Source: J029 sp964482495 (GTDB taxonomy: Bacteria; Planctomycetota; UBA1135). Taken from it: a DNA stretch of 64,000 nucleotides. A program made the position numbers and the translations under genes. The DNA is taken from positions 1 to 64,000 of the forward strand of contig CAYZXS010000010.1 in the NCBI GenBank assembly GCA_964482495.1, written 5' to 3'. Under the pieces are notes generated by a model. That model searched no databases and was not told the origin of the DNA. It saw nothing but the letters and a program-made list of their open reading frames with translations. This document shows positions 55,157 through 63,745 of the stretch, piece after piece. The first letter of the stretch is position 1. Each line of letters begins with the position of its first letter.

Positions 55157-55953
55157 TGATGCCCGCCTCGGCCACCGCCGCCGTCACCGAGCTCGCCGAC
55201 CGCCTCGCGGCCAGCGACTCGATCCTCTTCGTCACCGGCGCCGGCATCTCGGCCGACTCCGGCCTGCCGACCTACCGCGGCATCGGCGGCCTCTACGAGG
55301 ACCGCGACACGGAGGAGGGGGTGCCGATCGAGGAGGCGCTGAGCGGCTCGATGCTGCAGCGCGACCCGGCGCTGACCTGGAAGTACCTGTGGCAGATCGG
55401 CCAGGCCTGCCAGGGCGCCGAGCCCAACGCAGCCCACCGCTTCATCGCCGCGCTGCAGGACCGGCGGGCGGTGCGGGTGATGACCCAGAACGTCGACGGC
55501 CTGCACCGGCGCGCCGGCAGCCGCGGGCTGATCGAGGTCCACGGCAACGCCTCGGAGCTGCTGTGCACCGGCTGCGGTCGCGAGTTCAGCGCCGAGGAGC
55601 TGCTGGCCGGCTACCGCGGCGAGGTCCCGCTGCCGCCCGCGTGCGGGAGCTGCGGCGGCCTGGTCCGCCCCCGCGTGGTGTTGTTCGGGGAGATGCTGCC
55701 GGAGGCGGTGCTGGAGGCCTTCCAGGAGCTCGCCGAGACCCTCTTCGACCTGGTGGTGGTGATCGGCACTACCGCCGTCTTCCCCTACATCCAGATGCCG
55801 GTGGCGCTGGCGCTCTCGCGCGGGCTGCCGGTGATCGAGATCAACCCCGCGCGGACCGAGCTGTCGTCGCTCGTGACCCTGCACGTCCCCGAGCGCGCCG
55901 CCGCCGCCTTGTCCGCGGTCGACGCGCGCCTGCGCCTCGAGGAGGAGGCTTGA
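55156..55953 (+). CDS. cobB: Sir2-family NAD-dependent protein deacylase
   Basis: This 265-aa sirtuin has the NAD-binding G-A-G-I-S-A-D-S-G-L-P-T-Y-R-G near 27-41, catalytic T-Q-N-V-D-G-L-H near 112, V-H-G-N near 130 with the catalytic His, and a zinc site C-T-G-C..C-G-S-C (about 137-175). The R-G-I-G-G-L-Y segment lacks the Y-x-x-R pattern of desuccinylases. It removes acyl groups from lysines using NAD. The start overlaps the preceding stop (ATGATG context; 55156 or 55159). It is followed at once by the interrupted small gene. Confidence 0.92.
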   Translation: MMPASATAAVTELADRLAASDSILFVTGAGISADSGLPTYRGIGGLYEDRDTEEGVPIEEALSGSMLQRDPALTWKYLWQIGQACQGAEPNAAHRFIAALQDRRAVRVMTQNVDGLHRRAGSRGLIEVHGNASELLCTGCGREFSAEELLAGYRGEVPLPPACGSCGGLVRPRVVLFGEMLPEAVLEAFQELAETLFDLVVVIGTTAVFPYIQMPVALALSRGLPVIEINPARTELSSLVTLHVPERAAAALSAVDARLRLEEEA

Positions 55954-55954
55954 G

Positions 55955-56179
55955 ATGACCCGACCGGAAGAACTGCGGCGCTACCCCTTGATCCTGCTCG
56001 GGGTGCTGGCGCTCTTCGGCAACCTGAACTCCCACGACGGCCTCGAGGACGCGATCTAACTGATGACGGCTGTGCTCGCCTTCGGGGCCTTGTTCCTCGG
56101 CATCCAGCTCGAGCCCTCGCGGCGCAGGGAGCGCGACGAGGAGGACGGCGACGACCCCCGTGGAGCAGCTCCTCGCTGA
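55955..56179 (+). pseudogene. small two-helix membrane protein gene interrupted by an in-frame TAA
   Basis: From ATG 55955 the frame encodes a basic N-terminus and a hydrophobic helix (L-I-L-L-G-V-L-A-L-F-G-N-L), then stops at TAA 56057-56059. The same frame continues at once as L-M-T-A-V-L-A-F-G-A-L-F-L-G-I-Q-L and a charged tail to TGA 56177. The two halves look like one two-helix protein of about 73 codons with a single nonsense codon. Alternatives are two separate peptides (34 and 38 aa), readthrough, or a sequencing error. The end overlaps the PhyH gene start by 20 nt. Confidence 0.55.
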
Positions 56180-56903
56180 TTGCGGCGCTGGACCGGCCAC
56201 CCTGTCCGCCGACCAGCGGGCGGCCTTGGACGCAGACGGTTACCTCTTGCTCCGCGGCGTGGTCGAGCGGGCCTGGCTGGGCGAACTGCGCGCCGCCCTC
56301 GAAGCGGCCTTGGCGTCGCCGCCGCCGGACGCCGAGGTCGCGCACAAGACCGGCACCCGGCACGCCGACGGACTGCCTTGGAAGGGAGAGGCCTTCGACG
56401 GCGTCTGGACCCACCCGGCGGCGCTGGCGGCGGCCTACCACGTGCTGGGCAGGCCCTTCCAACTGCTGTTCCTGGGCGGCCGGGACCCGCGGCCCGGCTT
56501 CGGCCAGCAGGCGCTGCACGGCGACTGGCTGCCGCGGGTCCCCGGTGAGCCCTTCCACGCCCTGACCGCGATCTGGATGCTCGACGACTTCACCGTCGCC
56601 AACGGCGCCACCCGCCTGGTGCCGGGCAGCCACCGGATCCCGCGGCCGCTGCCGATGGCGATGCGCGATCCGGCCGCGCGGCACCCAGAGCAGCGGGTGG
56701 TCGAGGCCGAGGCCGGCTCGGTGCTGGTCTTCAACGCCCACCTCTGGCACAGCGGCCGCCAGAACCGCTCGGAGGGTCCGCGACGGGCGCTGCAGTGCCA
56801 GTACGTCGGCCGCGACGTCGCCCGGCCCGGCGCGCCGCCGCCCGGGGAGCCGCCGGCGCGATGGTCCCCTGCGGCCCGGGCCCTGCTCGGATTGGCGCGA
56901 TGA
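56160..56903 (+). CDS. phytanoyl-CoA dioxygenase (PhyH) family protein
   Basis: This 247-aa Fe(II)/2-oxoglutarate-dependent dioxygenase-like protein has D-G-Y-L-L-L-R-G-V near 26-34, the H-x-D iron motif in A-L-H-G-D-W near 120, L-V-P-G-S-H near 156 and the distal His in H-L-W-H-S-G near 195. Family members hydroxylate lipids or small molecules. It has a GTG start. Its TGA overlaps the next ATG (ATGA), so the following membrane protein is coupled. Confidence 0.85.
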   Translation: MEQLLADCGAGPATLSADQRAALDADGYLLLRGVVERAWLGELRAALEAALASPPPDAEVAHKTGTRHADGLPWKGEAFDGVWTHPAALAAAYHVLGRPFQLLFLGGRDPRPGFGQQALHGDWLPRVPGEPFHALTAIWMLDDFTVANGATRLVPGSHRIPRPLPMAMRDPAARHPEQRVVEAEAGSVLVFNAHLWHSGRQNRSEGPRRALQCQYVGRDVARPGAPPPGEPPARWSPAARALLGLAR

Positions 56904-57409
56904 GGCGACACCGGCCGCTGCGCCTGCTGCTGCTGGTGTTCGCCGCCGCGGCCCTGCTCGGCCTGGCCGGCTCGGCCGTGATGTTCAGCCTCTGGAGCGA
57001 CGCCGAGGCCGCGGACGCCGCCGCCGCGGAGCAGGCCTTCGAGCGGGTCCTGGCCAGCTGCGGCGACCCGCGCCCCTATCTGCGCGTGCTCGAAGACGGC
57101 CGGGTCCGGGTCGACCGGGGCCTGGAGCGGCCGACGCCGGCCGAGCTCTCGCGGCTGACGCTGCTCGCCTGGGACCCAGAGGGCGAGACGCTGCTGCGGC
57201 TCGCCCTGCCGTGGTGGTTCGTGCGCGCGAAGATGACCCGGAGCCTGAACCTGGGCACGCTGACCACCCTGCTCGCCGGCGACTGGGGGAATCTCGACCT
57301 GCGGGTGACGGAATCCGACCTCGAGCACCGCGGCGCCGGGCTGGTGCTCGACCGGCGCCTCGCCGACGGCAGGCGCTTGATGCTCTGGACCGAAGCGGGG
57401 CCGCGTTAG
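56900..57409 (+). CDS. hypothetical membrane-anchored protein
   Basis: This 169-aa protein has one N-terminal membrane helix (about 8-28) after a basic start and a predicted alpha/beta soluble domain outside the cytoplasm (P-Y-L-R-V-L-E-D-G-R-V-R near 58; L-P-W-W-F-V-R near 100). No family is recognised. It is translationally coupled to the PhyH gene by a 4-nt overlap. Its TAG forms part of a TAGATT hexamer upstream of the DUF1080 gene. Confidence 0.65.
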   Translation: MRRHRPLRLLLLVFAAAALLGLAGSAVMFSLWSDAEAADAAAAEQAFERVLASCGDPRPYLRVLEDGRVRVDRGLERPTPAELSRLTLLAWDPEGETLLRLALPWWFVRAKMTRSLNLGTLTTLLAGDWGNLDLRVTESDLEHRGAGLVLDRRLADGRRLMLWTEAGPR

Positions 57410-57436
57410 ATTGGGCCCTCCGCCCCGACCTCGGCC

Positions 57437-58225
57437 ATGAAGCTCGCCTCCCGCATCCTCCTCTCCCTGCTGCCCGCCGCCGCCCTCGCCGGTTGCGGCG
57501 CGGCCGGGCACGCTCCCGAAGCTCCGCAGTGGATCTCGCTCTTCAACGGCGAGGACCTGAGCGGCTGGACCCCCAAGATCACCGGCTACCCGCTCGGCGA
57601 CAACCACCTCGACACCTTCCGGGTCGAGGACGGCCTGCTGAAGGTGCGATACGACCGCTATGAGGCCTTCGACGGCAAGTTCGCCCACCTGTTCCACGAC
57701 CAGCCGTGGTCGCGCTACCGGATGCGGGTCGAGTACCGCTTCGTCGGCGAGCAGACCCCGGGCGGTCCGGGATGGGCCTTCCGCAACAGCGGCGTCATGG
57801 TCCATGGCCAGCCCGCTGAGACCGTGAAGCTGGACCAGAACTTCCCGGTCTCGATCGAGATCCAGCTGCTCGGCGGCGACGGCAACAACCCGCGCCCGAC
57901 CGCCAACCTGTGCACGCCGGGCACCAACGTGGTCATGGGCGACGAGCTGGTCACCCGCCACTGCACCGACTCGAGCTCGCCGACCTTCCACGGCGACCAG
58001 TGGGTGACGGTGGAGTTCGAGGTCCTCGGGAGCGGCGCGATCCGCCACTTCGTCGACGGCGAGGTGGTGCTGGAGTACAGCCAGCCGCAGCTGGACCCGA
58101 ACGACGCCGAGGCCCGGGAGTGGATCCGCGACGGCGTGCTGCTGCTCGGCGAGGGCTCGATCTCGCTCCAGGGGGAGAGCCACCCGATGGACTTCCGCCG
58201 CATCGAGATCCTGCCGCTGCCTTGA
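57437..58225 (+). CDS. DUF1080 (3-keto-disaccharide hydrolase-like) lipoprotein
   Basis: This 262-aa exported protein has a signal peptide with L-A-G-C near 18. The DUF1080 jelly-roll (concanavalin-like) domain is complete: W-I-S-L-F-N-G-E-D-L-S-G-W near 32-44, V-R-Y-D-R-Y-E near 72, N-S-G-V-M-V-H near 117, S-I-E-I-Q-L-L-G-G near 140 and a final P-M-D-F-R-R-I-E-I-L-P-L. Family members have been shown to cleave 3-keto-glycosides made by Gfo/Idh oxidoreductases, which links it functionally to the distant operons in this window. A TTGA overlap couples the next gene. Confidence 0.88.
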   Translation: MKLASRILLSLLPAAALAGCGAAGHAPEAPQWISLFNGEDLSGWTPKITGYPLGDNHLDTFRVEDGLLKVRYDRYEAFDGKFAHLFHDQPWSRYRMRVEYRFVGEQTPGGPGWAFRNSGVMVHGQPAETVKLDQNFPVSIEIQLLGGDGNNPRPTANLCTPGTNVVMGDELVTRHCTDSSSPTFHGDQWVTVEFEVLGSGAIRHFVDGEVVLEYSQPQLDPNDAEAREWIRDGVLLLGEGSISLQGESHPMDFRRIEILPLP

Positions 58226-58821
58226 CCGCCGCCGCCGCTGGAGCCCTGGAGGGCGCGGTGGTGCGCCTGGAGCCGCTCGAGCGGGGGCACCTCGACGGGC
58301 TGTGCGCCGTCGGCCTGGACCCGGAGCTGTGGCGCTGGACGCCGGCGGCGGTCGCCACCCGGGAACAGATGGCCGCCTATCTGGCGGAGGCCTTCGCCGG
58401 CCGCGAACGCGGCGAGATGGAGCCGTACGCGATCCGGGCCTTGGACTCCGGCCGCATCGCCGGTTGCACCCGCTTCGGCAACATCGACCGGGTCCACCGC
58501 CGGCGCGAGATCGGCTGGACCTGGCTCGGCCGGGACTGGTGGCGCACCGCGGTCAACACCGAGGCCAAGCTGTTGCTGCTGCGCCACGCCTTCGGCCACC
58601 ACGGCTGCCTGCGGGTGGAGCTCAAGACCGACCGCCTCAACCAGCGCTCCCGGGACGCCATCCTGCGCCTGGGCGCGCGCGAGGAGGGCACCCTGCGCAA
58701 GCACGTCGTCTGCGCCGACGGCAGGATCCGCGATACCGTGGTCTTCAGCATCACCGACGACGAGTGGCCTGCGGTCGAGGATCGGCTGGCGGCGCGGCTC
58801 AGCCGCCGTCGAGGGCCTTGA
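58222..58821 (+). CDS. GNAT family N-acetyltransferase (RimJ/RimL type)
   Basis: This 199-aa protein starts with TTG overlapping the DUF1080 stop (TTGA). The acetyltransferase fold is visible from V-R-L-E-P-L-E-R-G-H near 15, I-G-W-T-W-L near 97, E-A-K-L-L-L-L-R-H-A-F near 114 and R-V-E-L-K-T-D-R-L-N-Q-R-S near 133, a signature of the RimJ/RimL group, then R-L-G-A-R-E-E-G-T-L-R. It acetylates a protein N-terminus or a small amine. Its end overlaps the convergent MmcQ gene by 23 nt. Confidence 0.9.
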   Translation: MTAAAAGALEGAVVRLEPLERGHLDGLCAVGLDPELWRWTPAAVATREQMAAYLAEAFAGRERGEMEPYAIRALDSGRIAGCTRFGNIDRVHRRREIGWTWLGRDWWRTAVNTEAKLLLLRHAFGHHGCLRVELKTDRLNQRSRDAILRLGAREEGTLRKHVVCADGRIRDTVVFSITDDEWPAVEDRLAARLSRRRGP

Positions 58822-59161
58822 GCATCCGCTTCAGCGCGACTTGCCGGTAGCCGTCGACGACGATCGGCTCGATGTCGGTCCACGGCACCTCGTCGACCAG
58901 GATGCCGACCCAGCCCTTGTGCCCTGTGTAGGGCGGGTAGAAGTAGCCGGGCTGCTCGAGCAGGGCGTCCTGCTGTTCGGGCCGCTGCTTGACGTTGAGG
59001 GCGGGGCGGCCGTCCTCGTCGCCGAAGATGGCGTAGATCTTCTTGCCGGCGCGGAAGGTCGGGTGCTCCCAGGTCTCGAGCTCGACCGCCTCGGGGAGTC
59101 GAGCGAGCAGGCGGCGCATCTCCGCCAGGCAGGGGTGCTTCGGGAACGAGGTGCCGGCCAT
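58799..59161 (-). CDS. MmcQ/YjbR family protein
   Basis: This 120-aa protein of the YjbR-like group has E-T-W-E-H-P-T-F-R-A-G-K-K-I-Y near 28-42, P-A-L-N-V-K near 53, G-Y-F-Y-P-P-Y-T-G-H-K-G-W-V-G near 71 and a C-terminal V-A-L-K-R helix. This is a distinct subgroup from the gene at 52635. No function is established. Confidence 0.85.
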   Translation of the reverse strand: MAGTSFPKHPCLAEMRRLLARLPEAVELETWEHPTFRAGKKIYAIFGDEDGRPALNVKQRPEQQDALLEQPGYFYPPYTGHKGWVGILVDEVPWTDIEPIVVDGYRQVALKRMLKALDGG

Positions 59162-59167
59162 GACCCG

Positions 59168-59173
59168 ATCCTA
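59168..59173 (-). promoter_or_regulatory. -10-like box, second MmcQ gene
   Basis: On the minus strand TAGGAT lies 6 nt before ATG 59161, with no Shine-Dalgarno sequence. Confidence 0.45.
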
Positions 59174-59267
59174 GCCGACGCCGCGGCCGGGGATGGACCC
59201 GGGACCGCCCGTCCGGGATACTGCGGCGTCGGCGACTGCATGGAGGAGCCTGACACCGGAAGGACCC

Positions 59268-59615
59268 ATGGCACAGCACAAGCTCTTCTGCCCTGCCTAC
59301 AGCGTCCCGGAGGCCGAGTGCCTGTGCGGGGTGGCGGCCGCCGCTGCGGCCGCGGCGGCGGAGGCCCGGCGCGGGGACGGCGTCGTCCGGGTCGGTCGCG
59401 AGACCAAGGGCCGCAAGGGCAAGGGGGTGACGGTGGTCACGGGGCTGCCGCTCGAGGGCGCCGAGCTGGCGGCCCTGGCCAAGGCCCTGAAGAAGAAGTG
59501 CGGCACCGGGGGCACGCTCAAGGACGGCGTGCTCGAGATCCAGGGCGATCACCGCGACCTGCTCGTGGCCGAGCTCCAGGGGCGCGGCTGGACGGTCAAG
59601 AAGTCCGGCGGCTGA
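59268..59615 (+). CDS. yciH: SUI1/eIF1-like translation factor (YciH)
   Basis: This 115-aa protein has a short Cys-containing N-terminus (L-F-C-P-A-Y..E-C-L-C-G), an Ala-rich linker, and a SUI1 domain at about 50-112: G-R-K-G-K-G-V-T-V-V-T-G-L, K-A-L-K-K-K-C-G-T-G-G-T, and I-Q-G-D-H-R. YciH resembles eukaryotic eIF1 and may discriminate start codons. That is of interest here given the many leaderless and non-ATG starts, though any link is speculation. GGAAGGA before ATG 59268 is a weak ribosome-binding site. Confidence 0.9.
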   Translation: MAQHKLFCPAYSVPEAECLCGVAAAAAAAAAEARRGDGVVRVGRETKGRKGKGVTVVTGLPLEGAELAALAKALKKKCGTGGTLKDGVLEIQGDHRDLLVAELQGRGWTVKKSGG

Positions 59616-59631
59616 GCCCGGGAGGCAGACG

Positions 59632-59637
59632 TAGACT
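59632..59637 (+). promoter_or_regulatory. -10-like box, RDD gene
   Basis: TAGACT lies 6 nt before ATG 59644, with no Shine-Dalgarno sequence. Confidence 0.45.
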
Positions 59638-59643
59638 GCGGGG

Positions 59644-60450
59644 ATGGACTCCGAGCAGCGGTGGTTCTACGCCCTCGGCGGCGAACGGCGCGGCCCGGTG
59701 GCCGAGGAGGAGCTGCTGCGCCTGCTGGTCCGCGAGGAGATCCCGGCGGACACCCTGGTCTGGGCGCCCGGGCTGGACGAGTGGGCCGCCGCCGACGCGG
59801 TGCTCGACTTCGAGCCGGGCGCGGAGGTGCCGGCGGAAGGGCAGGAGGCTGGCCAGGCGCCCGGCCCGCCGCCGCTGCCGCTGCCGCCCTTCGCCGCTCG
59901 CCGGCCCGCTCCGCCGCCGCCGCCGCCGCCGGCCGACCCCGCCGCGGCGCCGCAGCTCCGGCCCTGGGTCCGCTACTGGGCGCGCATGATGGACCTGGCG
60001 CTGTTCTCCTTCCTGGTCGGCCTGGCGCTCGACCCGGTCGCCGCCGACTTCGACCCCGAGAACCCCGACTACGGCTTCCTGGCGGTCTCCTTCTTCCTGG
60101 TGGTGCTGCTCGAGGCCGTCAGCATCGCCCTCTGGGGGACGACCCCGGGCAAGGCGCTGCTGCGCGTCCGGCTGCGGCGGCGCGACGGCGGCCGCCTCAC
60201 TTTCCGCGGCTCGGTGGAGCGCGCCTTCCGCGTCTTCGTCGTCGGCGAGGGCATGCTGCTGCCGGTCGTCGTGGTCGTCTGCATGGCCTTCTCCTTCCAG
60301 CGCCTGATGTCGCGCGGCCTGACCTGGTGGGACGAGGCCGGCGGCGTCCGGGTCGAGCACGGCCACGTTGGCGCGCCGCGGGCGGTCATCGCCGGGGTGG
60401 TGATCGCCGCCATCGTCTGGCTGAGCTACGACTGGACCCAGGTGCTCTGA
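59644..60450 (+). CDS. GYF_2-RDD family membrane protein
   Basis: This 268-aa protein has an N-terminal GYF-like domain (W-F-Y-A-L-G-G-E-R-R-G-P-V near 7-19, then L-V-W-A-P-G-L-D-E-W-A-A-A). A long Pro-rich linker (about 76-103) leads to an RDD membrane domain with R-M-M-D-L-A-L near 116, G-T-T-P-G-K-A-L-L-R-V-R near 166 and two to four helices. RDD proteins are thought to be ion (Na+ or H+) transporters or membrane adaptors. The role here is unknown. Confidence 0.85.
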   Translation: MDSEQRWFYALGGERRGPVAEEELLRLLVREEIPADTLVWAPGLDEWAAADAVLDFEPGAEVPAEGQEAGQAPGPPPLPLPPFAARRPAPPPPPPPADPAAAPQLRPWVRYWARMMDLALFSFLVGLALDPVAADFDPENPDYGFLAVSFFLVVLLEAVSIALWGTTPGKALLRVRLRRRDGGRLTFRGSVERAFRVFVVGEGMLLPVVVVVCMAFSFQRLMSRGLTWWDEAGGVRVEHGHVGAPRAVIAGVVIAAIVWLSYDWTQVL

Positions 60451-60497
60451 GCCGCGGCCGCGCGGCGGGTGGGGGGCGGCCGGTGCGGGCGAGGCGT

Positions 60498-60503
60498 TAA
60501 GCT
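60498..60503 (+). promoter_or_regulatory. -10-like box, ECF sigma gene
   Basis: TAAGCT lies 8 nt before the TTG at 60512, with no Shine-Dalgarno sequence. Confidence 0.45.
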
Positions 60504-60511
60504 CCACCGCC

Positions 60512-61114
60512 TTGACCACCCCTCCGGATCAGCCCGACAGCCGCCTCGTCACCGAGATCCTCGACGCCGCCACCGCCGGCGACCGGGACGCGGCCGAGCG
60601 CCTGTGGCAGGTCGTCTACCAGGACCTGCGCCAGCTTGCCGGCAGCCGGCTGCGGTCGCTGCCCGCGGGGCAGACCCTGCAGCCGACGGCGTTGGTCAAT
60701 GAGGCCTTCTTGCGCCTGGTCGGCCGCGACGGCGAGGAGCTGCGCTGGGAGAGCCGCGAGCACTTCTTCGGCGCCGCCGCCCGCGCCATGCGCAACATCC
60801 TGGTCGACGAGTACCGGCGGCGCTCGCGGCTGAAGCGGGGCGGCGGCAAGCGCGACCTGAGCCTGATCGAGGTCGCCGACGAGGAGCGGCACCAGGAGCT
60901 CGACCTGATGGAGCTCGACGAGGCCCTCAAGCGCCTGGAGCAGCACGCCCCGCGCGCCAGCGAGGTGGTCGTGCTGCGCTTCTTCGGCGGCCTGACCATC
61001 GCCGAGGCGGCCCGGGTCCTGGAGCTTTCCCCGGCGACGGTCGAGCGCGAGTGGGCTTACGCCCGGGCCTGGCTGTTCCGGGAGCTCGGCGGCGCCGCGC
61101 CCGACGCGCCGTGA
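60512..61114 (+). CDS. ECF-type RNA polymerase sigma factor
   Basis: This 200-aa sigma-70 factor of the planctomycete ECF group usually found beside Ser/Thr kinases has region 2 at about 15-90 (Y-Q-D-L-R-Q-L-A, P-T-A-L-V-N-E-A-F-L-R-L, A-R-A-M-R-N-I-L-V-D) and region 4 at about 130-190 (V-V-V-L-R-F-F-G-G-L-T-I-A-E-A-A-R-V-L). The TTG start follows from the reading frame and the TAAGCT box; no ATG fits. Its TGA overlaps the GTG start of the kinase gene (GTGA), so stoichiometric co-expression is likely. Regulation by phosphorylation is inferred. Confidence 0.92.
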   Translation: MTTPPDQPDSRLVTEILDAATAGDRDAAERLWQVVYQDLRQLAGSRLRSLPAGQTLQPTALVNEAFLRLVGRDGEELRWESREHFFGAAARAMRNILVDEYRRRSRLKRGGGKRDLSLIEVADEERHQELDLMELDEALKRLEQHAPRASEVVVLRFFGGLTIAEAARVLELSPATVEREWAYARAWLFRELGGAAPDAP

Positions 61115-63675
61115 CGGTGCCCCCGGAGCAGGAATTCGGGCACCGCGCCCACCAGCTGTTCCTCGAGGCCCTGGAGCAGCCCACCGAGGCTCGCGAGGGC
61201 TTCCTCGAGCAGCGCACCGCCGGCAAACCGGCCCTGCTGGAGGAGGTGCGCTCGCTGCTCCAGAGCCACGACTCCGCCAGCGGCTTCCTGGCCGAGCCGG
61301 CGCTGCCGATCGGCGCCGGCCACCCGGACCGGATCGGCCCCTACCAGGTCGTCGAGGTGCTCGGCGAGGGCGGCATGGGCACCGTCTACCTGGCCGAGCA
61401 GACGGAGCCGGTGCGGCGCCGGGTGGCGCTGAAGATCATCAAGCTGGGCATGGACACCCGGCGGGTGCAGTCGCGCTTCCAGCTGGAGCGGCAGGCCCTG
61501 GCGATGATGAGCCACCCGGGCATCGCCCGCGTCTTCGACGGCGGCACCACCGGCCGCGGCCAGGCCTACTTCGCCATGGAGTACGTCGACGGCCAGGCGA
61601 TCACCGACTACTGCGAGCAGCGCCAGCTGGCCTTGCGCAGCCGGCTGCGGCTGATGGTCACGGTCTGCCGCGCGGTCCAGCACGCCCACCAGAAGGGCAT
61701 CCTGCACCGCGATCTGAAGCCCAGCAACGTGCTCGTGGCCGAGGAGGACGGCGAGGCCCGGCCGCGGGTGATCGACTTCGGGGTCGCCCGGGCGCTGCAC
61801 GCCGACCCGGAGGAGCGCATCACCCGCACCGGCAGCGGCGGCCTGGTCGGCACCCCCGACTACGTCAGCCCCGAGCAGGCCGGCGTCGGCGGCCAGGACG
61901 TCGACACCCGGACCGACGTCTACTCGCTCGGGGTGCTGCTCTACGAGCTGGTCGCGGGCACGCGGCCGTATCAGTTCGACAGCGGCAGCTCGCTCGACCT
62001 CTTGCAGGTGCGCCAGCGGCTCGAGCGGGACGAGCCGCCGCGGCCGTCGCGCCGCGGCCGGCCGGTGTCGGCCGAGCTCGAGTGGGTGATCCTGAAGGCC
62101 ATCGCCACCGACCGGAGCCGGCGCTACGACACGCCCAACGAGCTGGCCGACGAGCTGGAGCGCTTCCTGGCCCGCGAGCCGGTGCTGGCCGGGCCGCCGA
62201 GCGCCTCCTACAAGCTGTGGAAGTTCGCCCAGCGCAACGTCGGCGGCGTGGTCGCCGGCGCCGCGGTGCTGGCCTCGCTGCTGGCGGGGGCGGGCGCCGC
62301 GGGCTGGGGCTGGTGGCAGGCCGAGCAGGCCAACCTCGAGGTCGCCCGCCTGCTCGGCGACTACCGCAACGTCGCCGACGACTTCGAGCTCGAGGACCTG
62401 CGAGAGCGCGCCGCGTCGCTTTGGCCGGCCTGGCCCGAGCGCGTCCCGGCGATGGAGGCCTGGATTCGCCAAGCCGAGGCGCTGGTCGGCCGCCTGGACT
62501 TCCACCAGGGCCTGCTGGCCGATGGGCCGCCGCCCGCGGACGCGCAGGAGCGGCGGGACCTCTACGAGCGCCGCCTGCGCCTGGTCGGCCGCTTGGTCGG
62601 CTTCCGCGACGGCGAGGACGCGCCCGACTCCCTGCCGGCGTTGCGGGCCCGGGTGGCTCTGGCCCACCAGCTCGCCGAGCAGAGCGCCGCGGCCGGGACC
62701 ACCGGCTGGCCGGAGGCGGCGGCGGCGATCGCGGACCCCGCGCGCTGCCCGGCGTACGACGGCCTCCGGATCTCGCCCCAGGCCGGCCTGGCTCCCCTCG
62801 GACCCGACCCCGAGAGCGGCTTCTGGGAATTCCTGGTCGTCGGGACCGGCGCCGCGCCAGTCCGCGGCGACGACGGCCGCTTCCGCATGGACGTGGAGAG
62901 CGGGGTCGTGATGGTGCTCCTGCCCGGCGGCGAGGCCCGCATCGGCACCACCAAGGCCGCCGACCCGGACGCCAGCGGCTTCGAGGTGCCGGTCAACCGG
63001 GCCCGCCTCGACCCCTTCTTCCTCGCGAAGTACGAGTTGTCGGCGGCCCAGTGGTGGCGCCTCCAGCGGCTCGGCCGGCTGGTCGTCGATGAGGTGGAAG
63101 GCCCGGCCACCGACCTGCGCACGGCGATGGCCAGCGTCGACTGGTACGAGAGCCGGGAGCTGCTCGGGCGGGTCGGGCTGGACCTGCCGAGCGAGCTCCA
63201 GTGGGAGTACGGCGCCCGCGCCGGCACCACCAGCCGCTGGTCCTTCGGCGACGACCCGGAGGCCTTCCTGGCCTTCGCCAACCTCCGGGACCGCAGCGCC
63301 CGGCAGGCGGGCGTCTTGCGCGACGTGCTCTTCCACGCCCAGGACGACGGCTTCGGCGTCGTCGCGCCGATCGGACAGCTGCTGCCCAACGGCTGGGGTC
63401 TCCACGACGTCCACGGCAACGTCTACGAGTGGTGCTTGGACCGCCTGACGGTCTACCCGGGGGCGGCGGTGCCGGACTGCCCCGGAACCCTGACCCCCTT
63501 CCCCGGCGGCGCCGGGTACCGCCAGCTGCCGGCGTCGGTCGGCGAGAAGCGGGTGGTCCGCGGCGGCGGCTACCAGGTCCTGCCCTGGGGCTGCCGCAGC
63601 TCCTTCCGGGTCGGGCAGCAGCCGGAGCGGAGAGGGGTCGAGACCGGCCTGCGGCCCGCCCGGCCGCTTTTTTGA
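61111..63675 (+). CDS. membrane Ser/Thr protein kinase with C-terminal SUMF-like domain
   Basis: This 854-aa protein has a Hanks-type kinase domain at about 75-355: G-E-G-G-M-G-T-V-Y near 86, V-A-L-K-I-I-K, H-R-D-L-K-P-S-N near 198, D-F-G, and G-T-P-D-Y-V-S-P-E-Q-A. One membrane helix follows (about 378-400). The outside region has a helical stretch and then a formylglycine-generating-enzyme-like domain (about 590-850), with L-P-S-E-L-Q-W-E-Y, D-V-H-G-N-V-Y-E-W and V-R-G-G-G-Y. Only one Cys lies near its end, so FGE catalysis is doubtful and ligand sensing is more likely. GTG 61111 overlaps the sigma stop. The kinase may signal through the sigma factor. Confidence 0.9.
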   Translation: MTVPPEQEFGHRAHQLFLEALEQPTEAREGFLEQRTAGKPALLEEVRSLLQSHDSASGFLAEPALPIGAGHPDRIGPYQVVEVLGEGGMGTVYLAEQTEPVRRRVALKIIKLGMDTRRVQSRFQLERQALAMMSHPGIARVFDGGTTGRGQAYFAMEYVDGQAITDYCEQRQLALRSRLRLMVTVCRAVQHAHQKGILHRDLKPSNVLVAEEDGEARPRVIDFGVARALHADPEERITRTGSGGLVGTPDYVSPEQAGVGGQDVDTRTDVYSLGVLLYELVAGTRPYQFDSGSSLDLLQVRQRLERDEPPRPSRRGRPVSAELEWVILKAIATDRSRRYDTPNELADELERFLAREPVLAGPPSASYKLWKFAQRNVGGVVAGAAVLASLLAGAGAAGWGWWQAEQANLEVARLLGDYRNVADDFELEDLRERAASLWPAWPERVPAMEAWIRQAEALVGRLDFHQGLLADGPPPADAQERRDLYERRLRLVGRLVGFRDGEDAPDSLPALRARVALAHQLAEQSAAAGTTGWPEAAAAIADPARCPAYDGLRISPQAGLAPLGPDPESGFWEFLVVGTGAAPVRGDDGRFRMDVESGVVMVLLPGGEARIGTTKAADPDASGFEVPVNRARLDPFFLAKYELSAAQWWRLQRLGRLVVDEVEGPATDLRTAMASVDWYESRELLGRVGLDLPSELQWEYGARAGTTSRWSFGDDPEAFLAFANLRDRSARQAGVLRDVLFHAQDDGFGVVAPIGQLLPNGWGLHDVHGNVYEWCLDRLTVYPGAAVPDCPGTLTPFPGGAGYRQLPASVGEKRVVRGGGYQVLPWGCRSSFRVGQQPERRGVETGLRPARPLF

Positions 63676-63745
63676 GATTTCCTGAGGGAGGCAGCCCCCA
63701 GGCGACGGATGGAGGAGCGAGAGGCCATTCCCCTCTCGAGAAACC

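Noticed and set aside
59242..59248. GGAGGAG as the RBS of yciH
   Set aside because: It is 19 nt from ATG 59268, too far; it follows an out-of-frame ATG. GGAAGGA nearer the start was preferred.
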